Notes: generated by a model not told the origin, from the letters alone. Shown: positions 28,131 through 37,363, counted from the stretch's first letter. The stretch: DNA of 64,000 nt from Alphaproteobacteria bacterium (GCA_947465395.1 CANIAL010000006.1:62001-126000), one strand, 5' to 3'. Program-made: numbers and translations.

Positions 28131-29729
28131 CTAGAAAGTAACTTGCGAGCGCAGCGCGACGGCCTGGAAATGCTGGCCGACTTCCGTGTCCGCGATTGCC
28201 GGGGTGCCGAGCGTTCCCAGCCGGTGGACGGTGACGTCCTGACCCTGCAGGGTGAATTTTACCACCGGGTTGATGTACCAGTTGACGCCCAATGTGGCGA
28301 TATCCTGTGTGCCGCCGCGCACGCCGTCCACGGGCATGGCGCTGCCCGCCATACCGGGATGGTCGTTGAAATCCATGTTGCTGTAGCGGGCCGCGATTTC
28401 CCAGGCGCCGATGCCGCCTTCGCCGAAATTGTGGCCGGGGCGGGGGCCGGTAAAGACGGCGTTGCCGGGATTCCAGCCATGCCGTTCGCCGGTCAGAAGA
28501 TAGGACGCCTCCAGGTAATAGCCGCCAAAGCCATATGCATTGCTGCTGGCCCGGTCCTTGACCCCGAATTTGAAATAACCGCCTTGCGCGTAAAAGCTGC
28601 GCCAGGTGATGCCGCTTTCCAGATTGACCGCCCAGGCATTGTCCACGTTCAGCGCGCCCGCCGAGACCAGCTTGATGGCCTGTGTGTCCACTGCCAGCTC
28701 GGGCGACGAAGCAAAGGTTATCAGGCGCGGCGAATTGGCGGCGGCGGTCTGGTCCGGCCCGCGCACAATATCGGTGACGGCGCTGGAAATCACAAAGCGC
28801 GTGTCCTTGTCCGTGTAGAGCGTGTAGCCGACGCGCCCCACCACGGCCAGTTGCTCGTCAAAGGCGCCGGCCTCCTGCACCTTGCCGCCCGATACCGACA
28901 GGGCGCCGTAAAGATTGCGGCCCGCGTAAATGATGCTGGCCGTCTCGCGCACGCCACCCGCCATGGCGCGCTGCACATCGGCGGCCGAGCCGCGCTCCAG
29001 GAACAGCATGTCGCCGCCCGCCGTGGCGTCGGCCAGGCCGGCGGGCGGCGATGATGCGCCCAGGCGGAAGGTCCAGTCCGGCACGCCGTTATAATCCACG
29101 ATCATGCGGCGGATGGAGCCTGGTGTCTCAACGCCGCCGCCGCCGAAATCCACGATCGCGGCATAGGACCAGTCGCCAAAGACATTTCCCTGAAGCCCGA
29201 TCTGGGCGCGGCGAAAATTTGCGCCGCTGGAAAGATCGGGCCCGTTGGCGGCGGCAAGATTGCGCGATGTCGCGGGCTGCATGAAATACGCCATGTCATA
29301 TTGCATGGTCATGCGTAAGGAGGCCGAGAAGCGTCCGTCCGATGACGTCACCATCAGCCGCCCATTGGCGATGCTGGTCTTGGGCATGTCCTGTGTGGCC
29401 AGGCGCTGGGCGTCGGTCTGGGCGGCGAATTTGGCGACCAGCGACTCGATCTTTTGATCCTGCTGTTTCAGGCGCGTTTCCACGACGGGTGCAGAAGTGG
29501 GCGGTGGCGCGGGCGGCATTGGGGCGGATGCGGGCTTGAGCGCCCGGGTCAGATCGCTGATTTCCTTGCGCTGGGCTTCGATCTGGCCCTGCTGGCGCTC
29601 GATCATTTTCTGCATCTGGTCCAGCCGCCGGGCGATGGCCGCGTCGTCTGCAAAAGCAGGCGCGCAAAATTCCAGCAGCGCGCAAATGCCCGCCGCACCC
29701 TTCAGGACTTTGATGAAATGGCCCCGCAT
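28131..29729 (-). CDS. OprP/OprO-like outer-membrane porin (copy 1)
   Basis: Signal peptide (to about FADD at residue 29), then a predicted coiled coil (ARRLDQMQKMIERQQGQIEAQ, here in part), a Pro/Ala linker and a beta-barrel of the phosphate-selective porin O/P type with NFRRAQIGLQGNVFGDWSYA. The last residue is Phe (SQVTF), as expected for assembly by BAM. 532 residues. A GGGGGA site precedes the ATG. It is a tandem paralogue of the next gene. OprP/O homology suggests anion uptake; specificity is unproven. Confidence 0.82.
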   Translation of the reverse strand: MRGHFIKVLKGAAGICALLEFCAPAFADDAAIARRLDQMQKMIERQQGQIEAQRKEISDLTRALKPASAPMPPAPPPTSAPVVETRLKQQDQKIESLVAKFAAQTDAQRLATQDMPKTSIANGRLMVTSSDGRFSASLRMTMQYDMAYFMQPATSRNLAAANGPDLSSGANFRRAQIGLQGNVFGDWSYAAIVDFGGGGVETPGSIRRMIVDYNGVPDWTFRLGASSPPAGLADATAGGDMLFLERGSAADVQRAMAGGVRETASIIYAGRNLYGALSVSGGKVQEAGAFDEQLAVVGRVGYTLYTDKDTRFVISSAVTDIVRGPDQTAAANSPRLITFASSPELAVDTQAIKLVSAGALNVDNAWAVNLESGITWRSFYAQGGYFKFGVKDRASSNAYGFGGYYLEASYLLTGERHGWNPGNAVFTGPRPGHNFGEGGIGAWEIAARYSNMDFNDHPGMAGSAMPVDGVRGGTQDIATLGVNWYINPVVKFTLQGQDVTVHRLGTLGTPAIADTEVGQHFQAVALRSQVTF

Positions 29730-29849
29730 AATGTCCCCCGACAGCGGGGATGGTTAGCGGGCAGGGCCGGTCAAATCAATGCAATCGGCGACACACTTGC
29801 CGGTAATCGGCGGCAAACGCTGGACCGATAATTCGTCAGCCAGCTTGGC

Positions 29850-31466
29850 CTAGAAAGCGATCTGGGAGCGGAACGCCACGGTATTGAAACGCTGGTTCTG
29901 GTTGAAATTGGGCGTGGCCACCGTGCCCGCGGGCGAGCCGGGGGCGATATTGTCGCCGATGCGGCTGACCTGGGTGTTCTGGAGTTGCAGGGCGAATTTC
30001 AGCGCCGTGTTGGGATACCAGTTCAGGCCCAACGTGGCGATATCCTGCTTGCCGCCGCGCATACCGCCGGCGGGCAAGGCGCTGCCCGCCACGCCTTCAT
30101 GGTCGTTGAGGTTCAGGCTGGAAAAGCGCGCCGCGACTTCCCAGGCGCCGAACCCGCCTTCCGACGAGAAATTGATGCGGGGACGGGGCGAGGTGAAAGC
30201 GCCATTGGCGGCGGACCAGCCGCGCGCTTCACCCGTCAGGACCCAGGCGGCTTCCGCATACCAGCCGTCAAAGCCAAACCCGCGCAGGGTGGCGACGCCG
30301 CGCTGGTCCATGCCGTATTTGAAATAGCCGGCCTGGGCCAGGACGCTTTGATAGGTGACGGCGCTTTCCAGATTCCAGTTCCAGGCATCGGTGGCGTTGG
30401 CCAGGGCGGCGGAAACAAACTTGGTGCTGTTGTCGTCCACGATGATTTCGGGCGGATTGGAAATGGTGAAGGGCCGGGCTGATGCCGACAGCGAACCGGT
30501 ATCGGCGGGTTTGTAGACATAAGTCCCAGCGCCGCTGATCACCCAGCGCCAGTCATTGTTCACGAATGGCGTGTAGGCCACGCGCGCCACCACCGCCTGC
30601 TGTTCATCAAAAGCGGATGTGGCCTGCACCTTGTCGCCGGTATAGGCCAGTGAAGCGAAAAGGTCGGTGCCGGTATAAAGCACCTCGACCGAATCGCGCC
30701 CGTCGCCGCCCGCCATGTTGCGCGCGGCGTCGCCGGGGCTGGAGCGTTCCAGGAAAATGGAATCGGTGGCGGCATAGGAATCATCAAGACCCGTGGACGG
30801 CGGATGCGCCCCGATGCGGAAGGCGAACGGCGCCAGCCCGTCATATTCCAGATAGGCCTGCTGGATATGGCCCGGCGTCTCGGTGCCGGTGGAGCCGCCC
30901 GAGCCATAATCCATGTTGAAGTAATAGGACCAGTCGCCGAAGATTTTTCCCTGCAGCCCGATCTGGGCCCGGCGGAAATTGCTGCCACTGGAAAGATCGG
31001 GTCCCAGGGACAGCGTGCGCGCGCGCGCACCTTGCATGTAATAGCCCATGTCATACTGGCCCGTCAGGCGCAGCGCGGCGCTGAAACGGCCATCGGCGGA
31101 GGCGACAGAGAGGCGGCCATTGGTGACGCTGGTCTGGGGCGCTTCCTGCACGGCCAGGCGCTGGCTGTCGGCCTGCGCTGCAAATGTTTTCACCAGCGCG
31201 TCAATCTTCTGGTTCTGCTGTACCAGATGCGTTTCCACTGCTGCTGGCGGCGGCGCGGCGGGTTCGACGGCGGCAGGCGATGCGCCGTGAAGTTGCGAAT
31301 TGAGTGTGGTGATTTCCTTTTTCTGGGATTCGATCTCGCGCTGCTGGCGCTCGATCATGCGCTGCATGCGGTCCAGGCGGCGGCCGATCTCGGCATCATC
31401 TGCAAGCGCAGGCAGCGCCATGGATGCAAGCGTGGCACCGGAAAGAAGGAGAATCCGCAAGCGCAT
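29850..31466 (-). CDS. OprP/OprO-like outer-membrane porin (copy 2)
   Basis: 538-residue paralogue of the porin at 28131-29729 with the same layout: signal peptide ending near PALADDAE, coiled coil RRLDRMQRMIERQQREIES, linker, and a barrel with FRRAQIGLQGKIFGDWSYYFN, ending in SQIAF. It begins only 10 nt after modA, so modA and this porin form one unit. That linkage suggests an oxyanion substrate (molybdate, tungstate or similar), which is inference. Porin copy 1 follows after 120 nt and may have its own promoter. Confidence 0.82.
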   Translation of the reverse strand: MRLRILLLSGATLASMALPALADDAEIGRRLDRMQRMIERQQREIESQKKEITTLNSQLHGASPAAVEPAAPPPAAVETHLVQQNQKIDALVKTFAAQADSQRLAVQEAPQTSVTNGRLSVASADGRFSAALRLTGQYDMGYYMQGARARTLSLGPDLSSGSNFRRAQIGLQGKIFGDWSYYFNMDYGSGGSTGTETPGHIQQAYLEYDGLAPFAFRIGAHPPSTGLDDSYAATDSIFLERSSPGDAARNMAGGDGRDSVEVLYTGTDLFASLAYTGDKVQATSAFDEQQAVVARVAYTPFVNNDWRWVISGAGTYVYKPADTGSLSASARPFTISNPPEIIVDDNSTKFVSAALANATDAWNWNLESAVTYQSVLAQAGYFKYGMDQRGVATLRGFGFDGWYAEAAWVLTGEARGWSAANGAFTSPRPRINFSSEGGFGAWEVAARFSSLNLNDHEGVAGSALPAGGMRGGKQDIATLGLNWYPNTALKFALQLQNTQVSRIGDNIAPGSPAGTVATPNFNQNQRFNTVAFRSQIAF

Positions 31467-31476
31467 GGATTAAGTC

Positions 31477-32256
31477 CTACTTGGAAAGAACGGTGAAGCC
31501 CAGTTTCTCGAACACCGCTTTTGCGGTGGGTGAAGAAAGAAAGGCCAGGAAAGCGCGCGCATCGGCGGTGGGCGCGGCGCCGGGATTCTTCACCAATGCG
31601 GCGGGATACAGGATGGGCTGGTGGCTGTTTTCAGGAAACACGCCGACTACCCGCACATTGGGTTCGGCCTTGGCGTCGGTTTCATAGACGATGCCCAGCG
31701 GCGCTTCGCCCCGCGCCACATAGGACAATGCCACGCGCACATTTTCCGCATTGACCAGATGATTGACCACGCTGTTCCACACGCCCAGCGATGTCAGCGC
31801 GGTGCGGCCATATTTTCCCGCCGGCACCGAATCCGGATCGGCCATGGAAAGGCGCCCGCCTTTCAGCGCCCCGGCCAGGTCGAAATGCGGCGCGATGGTC
31901 ACTTGCGTGTTCACATCCTTGGAGGCAACCAGAACAAGCTTGTTGCCCAACAGGTTGACCCGGCTGTCCGACAGCACCAGCCCGCGCTGGTCCAGGTAAT
32001 CCATCCAGTCCAGGTCGGCGGAAATGAAAATGTCCGCGCCGCCGGATGATTCAATCTGGCGCGCCAGCGCCGAAGACGCGGCCAGTGACGCCACCGCGGT
32101 CTTGCCGGTCTGCTTGTTGAAGGCGGCGGTCAATTCCTTCATGGCGTCGGCCAGGGACGCGGCGGCGAACACCGTCACATCGGCGGCCATGGCCGCGCCG
32201 CTGAGCGACAGCGTGATGCCCAGCACCAGTGCCAGAATGGAGACGCGATTTTTCAT
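31477..32256 (-). CDS. modA: Molybdate ABC transporter substrate-binding protein ModA (orphan)
   Basis: Periplasmic binding protein of 259 residues with a signal peptide cleaved near AMAAD. Family motifs: VTVFAAASLADAMKELT, SSALARQIESSGGADIFISAD and ADPDSVPAGKYGRTAL with the oxyanion ligands. No modB or modC is in the window, and the downstream gene is a porin. A divergent ModE-type regulator and a dyad lie upstream. It could supply a permease encoded elsewhere. Confidence 0.9.
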   Translation of the reverse strand: MKNRVSILALVLGITLSLSGAAMAADVTVFAAASLADAMKELTAAFNKQTGKTAVASLAASSALARQIESSGGADIFISADLDWMDYLDQRGLVLSDSRVNLLGNKLVLVASKDVNTQVTIAPHFDLAGALKGGRLSMADPDSVPAGKYGRTALTSLGVWNSVVNHLVNAENVRVALSYVARGEAPLGIVYETDAKAEPNVRVVGVFPENSHQPILYPAALVKNPGAAPTADARAFLAFLSSPTAKAVFEKLGFTVLSK

Positions 32257-32265
32257 GGGACCCCC

Positions 32266-32287
32266 GTGATATCCGTTCCAATATCAT
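32266..32287. promoter_or_regulatory. Candidate operator dyad between modA and the ModE-type gene
   Basis: TGATAT (32267-32272) and ATATCA (32281-32286) form a perfect dyad with 8-nt spacing, 11 nt upstream of the modA start and about 58 nt before the regulator gene. ModE sites are AT-rich dyads of similar build, though not of this exact sequence. Autoregulation and modA control are plausible. Confidence 0.45.
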
Positions 32288-32344
32288 GCCCAATTACCCA
32301 GCAAAAGCCTTGCCCTTGCGATAGTGCCAGCGTCAGGATGCCTC

Positions 32345-32692
32345 ATGGAGAAGCTGTTTATTCGCATACCCATCACCGATTCCGCGCCGGTGGGGCCGGG
32401 CAAGACCCAGCTTCTGGAACTGGTGGCTGAGACAGGCTCCATCCGGTCCGCCGCCATCAAGATGAAGTTGAGCTACCGGCGGGCCTGGATGCTGCTGGCC
32501 GAAATGGAAAAAAGCTTTGGTGCACCCGTGCTGGCGCGGCAGACGGGCGGCAAGCGCGGCGGCGGGGCGCAACTGACCCCGCTGGGGGCCGATATCGTCA
32601 AGCATTTCCGCGCTGCGGAGCGCGCCGCCATCAAGGCTATCCAGCCCGAACTGGTGGCGCTCAACCGGTTGAAGAAGCGTGGCCCCGTCTAA
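32345..32692 (+). CDS. ModE-type winged-helix regulator (DNA-binding domain only)
   Basis: A 115-residue LysR-like winged helix as in the N-terminal half of ModE: LLELVAETGSIRSAAIKMKLSYRRAWMLLAEMEKSFGAPV and TGGKRGGGAQLTPLGADIV. The C-terminal molbindin domains that bind molybdate are absent, as in many alphaproteobacterial short ModE proteins. ATG at 32345; an earlier in-frame start adds seven poor residues. Divergent from modA, which it probably controls. Confidence 0.87.
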   Translation: MEKLFIRIPITDSAPVGPGKTQLLELVAETGSIRSAAIKMKLSYRRAWMLLAEMEKSFGAPVLARQTGGKRGGGAQLTPLGADIVKHFRAAERAAIKAIQPELVALNRLKKRGPV

Positions 32693-32704
32693 GCAGACTT
32701 AAAG

Positions 32705-32926
32705 TCAGGCCTGCTTGCGGCTGATCATGACCAGGCCCAAACCCGCGAAGACGGCAATCGCGCCAAAGGCGGTGGGGATCCAGACGGTGTGGTCTTCCTT
32801 GGAATTGACCTCGATGGGGCCAAGCTTCACCACCGGCTTGGTTTCGGTCCAGGTGATGCGGCTGAGGAAAAGACCGGCGATGCCGCCGATAATCAGAACC
32901 AGTCCCAAAATCATCATCGGTTTCAT
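32705..32926 (-). CDS. Small two-helix membrane protein (DUF3185-like)
   Basis: 73 residues with two membrane segments (about 4-22 and 48-67) flanking a short polar stretch (TETKPVVKLGPIEVNSKEDH). This resembles DUF3185 proteins, of unknown function. The ATG is preceded by GGAGGG. It lies convergent to the ModE-type gene and divergent from the DHFR-like gene. Little more can be said. Confidence 0.75.
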   Translation of the reverse strand: MKPMMILGLVLIIGGIAGLFLSRITWTETKPVVKLGPIEVNSKEDHTVWIPTAFGAIAVFAGLGLVMISRKQA

Positions 32927-33051
32927 GAAATGCCCTCCAAATCGGCCGAATTGGCCTAATCAAATGGGAAACGCGGCCCAGGGAACAAAAGTTCCATGGC
33001 TTGTCCCAGTCGGCACGCGCGGGAATAATGTCCCGGCATAAAGGGGACGTC

Positions 33052-33711
33052 ATGCGCAGGATCGTCGCTTCGGTTTTCACCAGCCTGGACGGCGTGATGC
33101 AGGCGCCGGGCGGGCCGCAGGAAGATCCCACCGGCGGTTTCGGGTTTGGCGGCTGGGTTGCGCCCTATTTCGATGCCGAACTGGGCGGGGCGATGGGCGA
33201 GATTTTTGCGCAGCCCTTCGACTTGCTGCTGGGCCGCAAGACCTATGACATCTTCGCCGCGCACTGGCCCTATGTCACCGATCCGGCCGATCCCATCGCC
33301 GGGCTGTTCAACAGCGCGACAAAATACGTGGCCTCGCGCGGCGCACCCAAACTTGCCTGGGCGAACAGCAAGCTTCTGGGCGCGGATACTGTCGGCGCGC
33401 TGAAGAAGCTGAAAAGCGAAAACGGCCCTGACCTGCTGGTGCAAGGCTCGGCCGATTTCCTGCAGACATTGTGGAGCCAGAATTTGGTGGATGAATTCTG
33501 CCTGCTGACTTTTCCCCTGCTGCTGGGCAAGGGCAAGAAGGTGTTTGGTGGAAGCGCCGCGCCCACCGCTTTGAAGCTGGTCAAGTCCAAGACCTATTCC
33601 ACCGGCGTTATCGTGGCGAATTATGTGCCGGACGGCGCGGTCAGGACCGGCGACTTCGGTCAACCCGAACCCAGCGCTGCAGAACTGGAACGCCGCCGCA
33701 ATCTCATCTGA
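33052..33711 (+). CDS. Dihydrofolate reductase-like (RibD C-terminal domain) protein
   Basis: 219-residue RibD_C/YyaP-type reductase fold. Motifs: VASVFTSLDGVMQAPGG at the N-terminus, LLGRKTYDIFAAHWP near 62, then LLVQGSADFLQTL near 130. Members bind NADPH, but natural substrates are usually unknown, and this is not the housekeeping FolA. ATG at 33052 after GGGGAC. Monocistronic; convergent with yifB across 15 nt. Confidence 0.85.
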   Translation: MRRIVASVFTSLDGVMQAPGGPQEDPTGGFGFGGWVAPYFDAELGGAMGEIFAQPFDLLLGRKTYDIFAAHWPYVTDPADPIAGLFNSATKYVASRGAPKLAWANSKLLGADTVGALKKLKSENGPDLLVQGSADFLQTLWSQNLVDEFCLLTFPLLLGKGKKVFGGSAAPTALKLVKSKTYSTGVIVANYVPDGAVRTGDFGQPEPSAAELERRRNLI

Positions 33712-33726
33712 TATTTTTGTTGGCGT

Positions 33727-35241
33727 TCAGCTTTGCAGCGACAGCCTGCGATAGGACAGCGCCTCGGCCAGATGCGTCTTGGCCACCGTCTCGGCCCCGG
33801 CAAGATCGGCGATGGTGCGCGCCACTTTCAGGACACGGTGATAGCCGCGCGCCGACAGCCGCATGCGTTCGGCGGCATCATGCAGCAGACGCGCACCGGC
33901 CGGTTCCGGCGTCGCCACCCGGTCCAGCAATTCGCCTTCCGCTTCGGCATTGGTGCGGATGCCAAGTCCATCAAAACGCGCGCGCTGTATGTCGCGGGCG
34001 CGGGCCACGCGGGCGGCCACTTCCCGGTTGCCTTCAGCGGGCGGCGGCAAACTCAAATCGGCGGCGCTGACGCTGGCCACCTCCACATGCAAATCAATGC
34101 GGTCGAACAGGGGTCCTGAAATGCGGGCCTGATAGTCCGCGCCGCATTTTGGTGCGCGACCGCAGCCTTGCACGGGGTCGGTCAGGTAGCCGCAGCGGCA
34201 GGGGTTCATCGCGGCCACCAGCTGGAAGCGCGCCGGATAACGCACATGGGCGTTGGCACGCGCCACCACCGCTTCGCCCGTCTCGATCGGCTGGCGCAAG
34301 GAATCCAGCACGCCGCGTTGAAACTCCGGCAGCTCGTCCAGAAACAAAACACCCAGATGCGCGAGGCTCACTTCGCCGGGCCGCACTTTCAAGCCGCCGC
34401 CCACCAGCGCCGCCATGGAAGCGGAATGATGCGGATTGCGGAAAGGCCGCTCGCGGCTGATGGCGCCGTCCGTCAATTCGCCCGCCAGGGACCGCACCAT
34501 GGAAATCTCCAGCGCCTCGCGCGCATCCAGTGGTGGCAGCAATCCCGGCAGTCGCTGCGCCAGCATGGACTTGCCCGCGCCCGGCGGGCCGATCATCAGA
34601 AGATTATGGCCACCGGCGGCGGCGATCTCCAGCGCGCGCTTGGCGCTTTCCTGTCCCTTCACGTCTTTCAAATCGGGAATGGCGCGTGATGCGTCGGCCA
34701 ACCGCGCAGCGGGCGGGCTTAAAACGGATGCGCCCTTCATGTGATTGACCAGCGCAATCAGCGACGGCGTGGCCAGGATGTTGAGGTCACCCGCCCAGGC
34801 CGCTTCCGCGCCGCAGGCCGCGGGGCATATCAACCCGCGATTCTGCGCCACCGCCGCGATGGCCGCGGGCAAGACACCGGCCACCGGCGTCACGGCGGCG
34901 TCCAGCGACAATTCCCCCAGCGCCACATAATTGGCCATTTCGCTGGCGGGCAGCACGCCCATCGCCGCCAGCAATCCCAGCGCGATGGGAAGATCGTAAT
35001 GCGATCCTTCCTTGGGAAGATCGGCGGGCGCCAGGTTCACCGTGATGCGCTTGAAGGGCAGCGCCAGGCCAATGGCGGTCAGCGCGGCGCGCACGCGCTC
35101 GCGGCTTTCGGCCACCGCCTTGTCGGCCAGTCCCACAATGTTGAATTGCCCGCCGCCGGAATCGCCGACATGCACCTGCACGTCCACTTCGCGGGCTTCG
35201 ATGCCCTGAAAGGCAACGGTATAAATGTGGGCGACCGTCAT
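33727..35241 (-). CDS. yifB: YifB/ComM-type Mg-chelatase-like AAA+ ATPase
   Basis: 504-residue AAA+ protein related to ComM, a branch-migration helicase that aids recombination during natural transformation in gammaproteobacteria. An N-terminal Lon-like fold (VQVHVGDSGGGQFNIVGLADKAVAESRERV, in part) precedes Walker A MIGPPGAGKSMLAQRLPGLL, sensor motifs and the C-terminal domain; MNPCRCGYL with zinc-type cysteines is present. The first 17 codons are a near-synonymous repeat of codons at 35355-35405, and the ATG lies in a 13-bp inverted repeat (35191-35203 with 35239-35251). The role in this organism is unproven. Confidence 0.92.
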   Translation of the reverse strand: MTVAHIYTVAFQGIEAREVDVQVHVGDSGGGQFNIVGLADKAVAESRERVRAALTAIGLALPFKRITVNLAPADLPKEGSHYDLPIALGLLAAMGVLPASEMANYVALGELSLDAAVTPVAGVLPAAIAAVAQNRGLICPAACGAEAAWAGDLNILATPSLIALVNHMKGASVLSPPAARLADASRAIPDLKDVKGQESAKRALEIAAAGGHNLLMIGPPGAGKSMLAQRLPGLLPPLDAREALEISMVRSLAGELTDGAISRERPFRNPHHSASMAALVGGGLKVRPGEVSLAHLGVLFLDELPEFQRGVLDSLRQPIETGEAVVARANAHVRYPARFQLVAAMNPCRCGYLTDPVQGCGRAPKCGADYQARISGPLFDRIDLHVEVASVSAADLSLPPPAEGNREVAARVARARDIQRARFDGLGIRTNAEAEGELLDRVATPEPAGARLLHDAAERMRLSARGYHRVLKVARTIADLAGAETVAKTHLAEALSYRRLSLQS

Positions 35242-35251
35242 CGAAGCCCGC
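35191..35251 (-). promoter_or_regulatory. Hairpin hiding the yifB restart codon
   Basis: GCGGGCTTCGATG (35239-35251), which contains the ribosome site and ATG, is perfectly complementary to CATCGAAGCCCGC (35191-35203, codons 13-17). The 13-bp stem has a 35-nt loop. The same 5' arm can pair with the upstream copy of these codons with one mismatch, so two exclusive folds are possible. Confidence 0.55.
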
Positions 35252-35405
35252 TCGTATTTTTTATTGGTCGCACGGCCGAACGCGCTTCGCGCTGGCCGGT
35301 GCTCCGATTTAATGGTCGCACGGCCGGACGCGCTTCGCGCTGGCCGGTGCTCCGGCGCGCTTCGATGCCCTGAAACGCCACCGTATATGTGTGTGCGACG
35401 GTCAT
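35238..35405 (-). CDS. Upstream partial copy of yifB 5' end: 55-codon leader ORF
   Basis: From an ATG at 35405 (good AGGGGG site 4 nt before it) the first 17 codons of yifB are repeated with 7 changed codons and one amino-acid change (Thr6 for Ile6). The frame then runs through two 48-nt palindromic repeats, encoding RSTGQREARPAVRPLN and RSTGQREARSAVRPIK, and stops at a TGA that overlaps the yifB ATG (ATGA). The copies are 164 nt apart, the same phase as in dnaQ. It could be a leader that couples translation, a remnant, or the head of a -1 frameshift product. Confidence 0.7.
   Translation of the reverse strand: MTVAHTYTVAFQGIEARRSTGQREARPAVRPLNRSTGQREARSAVRPIKNTSGLR
35256..35262 (-). promoter_or_regulatory. 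Candidate -1 frameshift heptamer A-AAA-AAT
   Basis: In the leader frame the codons read ATA AAA AAT, so A-AAA-AAT is in X-XXY-YYZ phase. After a -1 slip the frame continues without a stop through YERAS into the yifB ATG. This heptamer is expected to be weaker than A-AAA-AAG. Confidence 0.35.
35259..35306 (-). repeat. 48-nt palindromic repeat, unit 2
   Basis: Nearly identical to unit 1, with a C-to-T change inside and a different end (GTGCGACCAATAAAA). The end matches the sequence next to hisE (GTGCGACCATAAAAAATTA, 51098-51116), which indicates a repeat family in this genome. Confidence 0.7.
35307..35354 (-). repeat. 48-nt palindromic repeat, unit 1
   Basis: Begins CGGAGCACCGGCC and ends GGCCGTGCGACCATTAAAT. 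The inner part GGCCAGCGCGAAGCGCGTCC can fold on itself. It is directly followed by a second unit with a few changes. Its length, 16 codons, keeps the leader frame open. Confidence 0.7.
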
Positions 35406-35462
35406 GCAGCCCCCTGCGGGGCGCAGCCTATGCGGGATTTTCGGGGCTGGCGAGTCGGACCG

Positions 35463-36817
<1,355 letters not shown>

Positions 36818-36899
36818 CTAACTTCATGTAATGCTTGGGAAAGTGTGGTGGTTATATGAGCTAGCCCCAGCTTCAACAAGCTCCAGATGGGAGCAAAAA

Positions 36900-37241
36900 C
36901 TAAGCGGCCAGATAGGTGCGGATAAAACCCCGTACCGTGTCGGCGGCGCTTTGCAGGTCACGGATGGCGGCGGCCGCCGTCTCGGTATTGGCGGGATCCA
37001 GGGGTTCTGCGGCGGCAGCGGCCTCGCCCATGCCGAAAGCGCCCACCCCGCGGGCGGCGCCCTTTATCGTATGGGTGATTTCGCGCCAGGTCTTGGTGTC
37101 GCGGCTGGCCAGAACGCTGTTCAGTTGCGCCACCATGTCGGTGACCTGGGAATCAAAAAGCCGCAGGATTTCAGCATTCAGCGCACGCTCGCCGCCCGTA
37201 TAACGGGCCAGATGCTCCATATCGATGATGCTGTCTGCCAC
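36900..37241 (-). CDS. Hpt phosphotransfer domain protein
   Basis: 113-residue single-domain histidine phosphotransferase. The phospho-acceptor lies in WREITHTIKGAARGVGAFGMGE (His about 58). The GTG at 37241 has a strong GGGGGAGA upstream. Orphan Hpt proteins link hybrid kinases to regulators; the hybrid kinase at 21252-23648 is one possible partner, unproven. It is divergent from the TipN-like gene. Confidence 0.88.
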   Translation of the reverse strand: MADSIIDMEHLARYTGGERALNAEILRLFDSQVTDMVAQLNSVLASRDTKTWREITHTIKGAARGVGAFGMGEAAAAAEPLDPANTETAAAAIRDLQSAADTVRGFIRTYLAA

Positions 37242-37363
37242 GCTGCTCTCCCCCTTTTTGGAGGCGGCCAGTATCCCCCATCCCCCTAAAAGCGGCGTTA
37301 ATGGCTTCTCGCTGGGCAAGGGGCCTGTCCTGGCCTAAAGTCGGGGCCACAAAGGCGTGGGTC

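Noticed and set aside
35259-35354. Two 48-nt direct repeats considered as a CRISPR fragment
   Set aside because: They abut with no spacer, there are no cas genes, and the units are palindromic and in frame.
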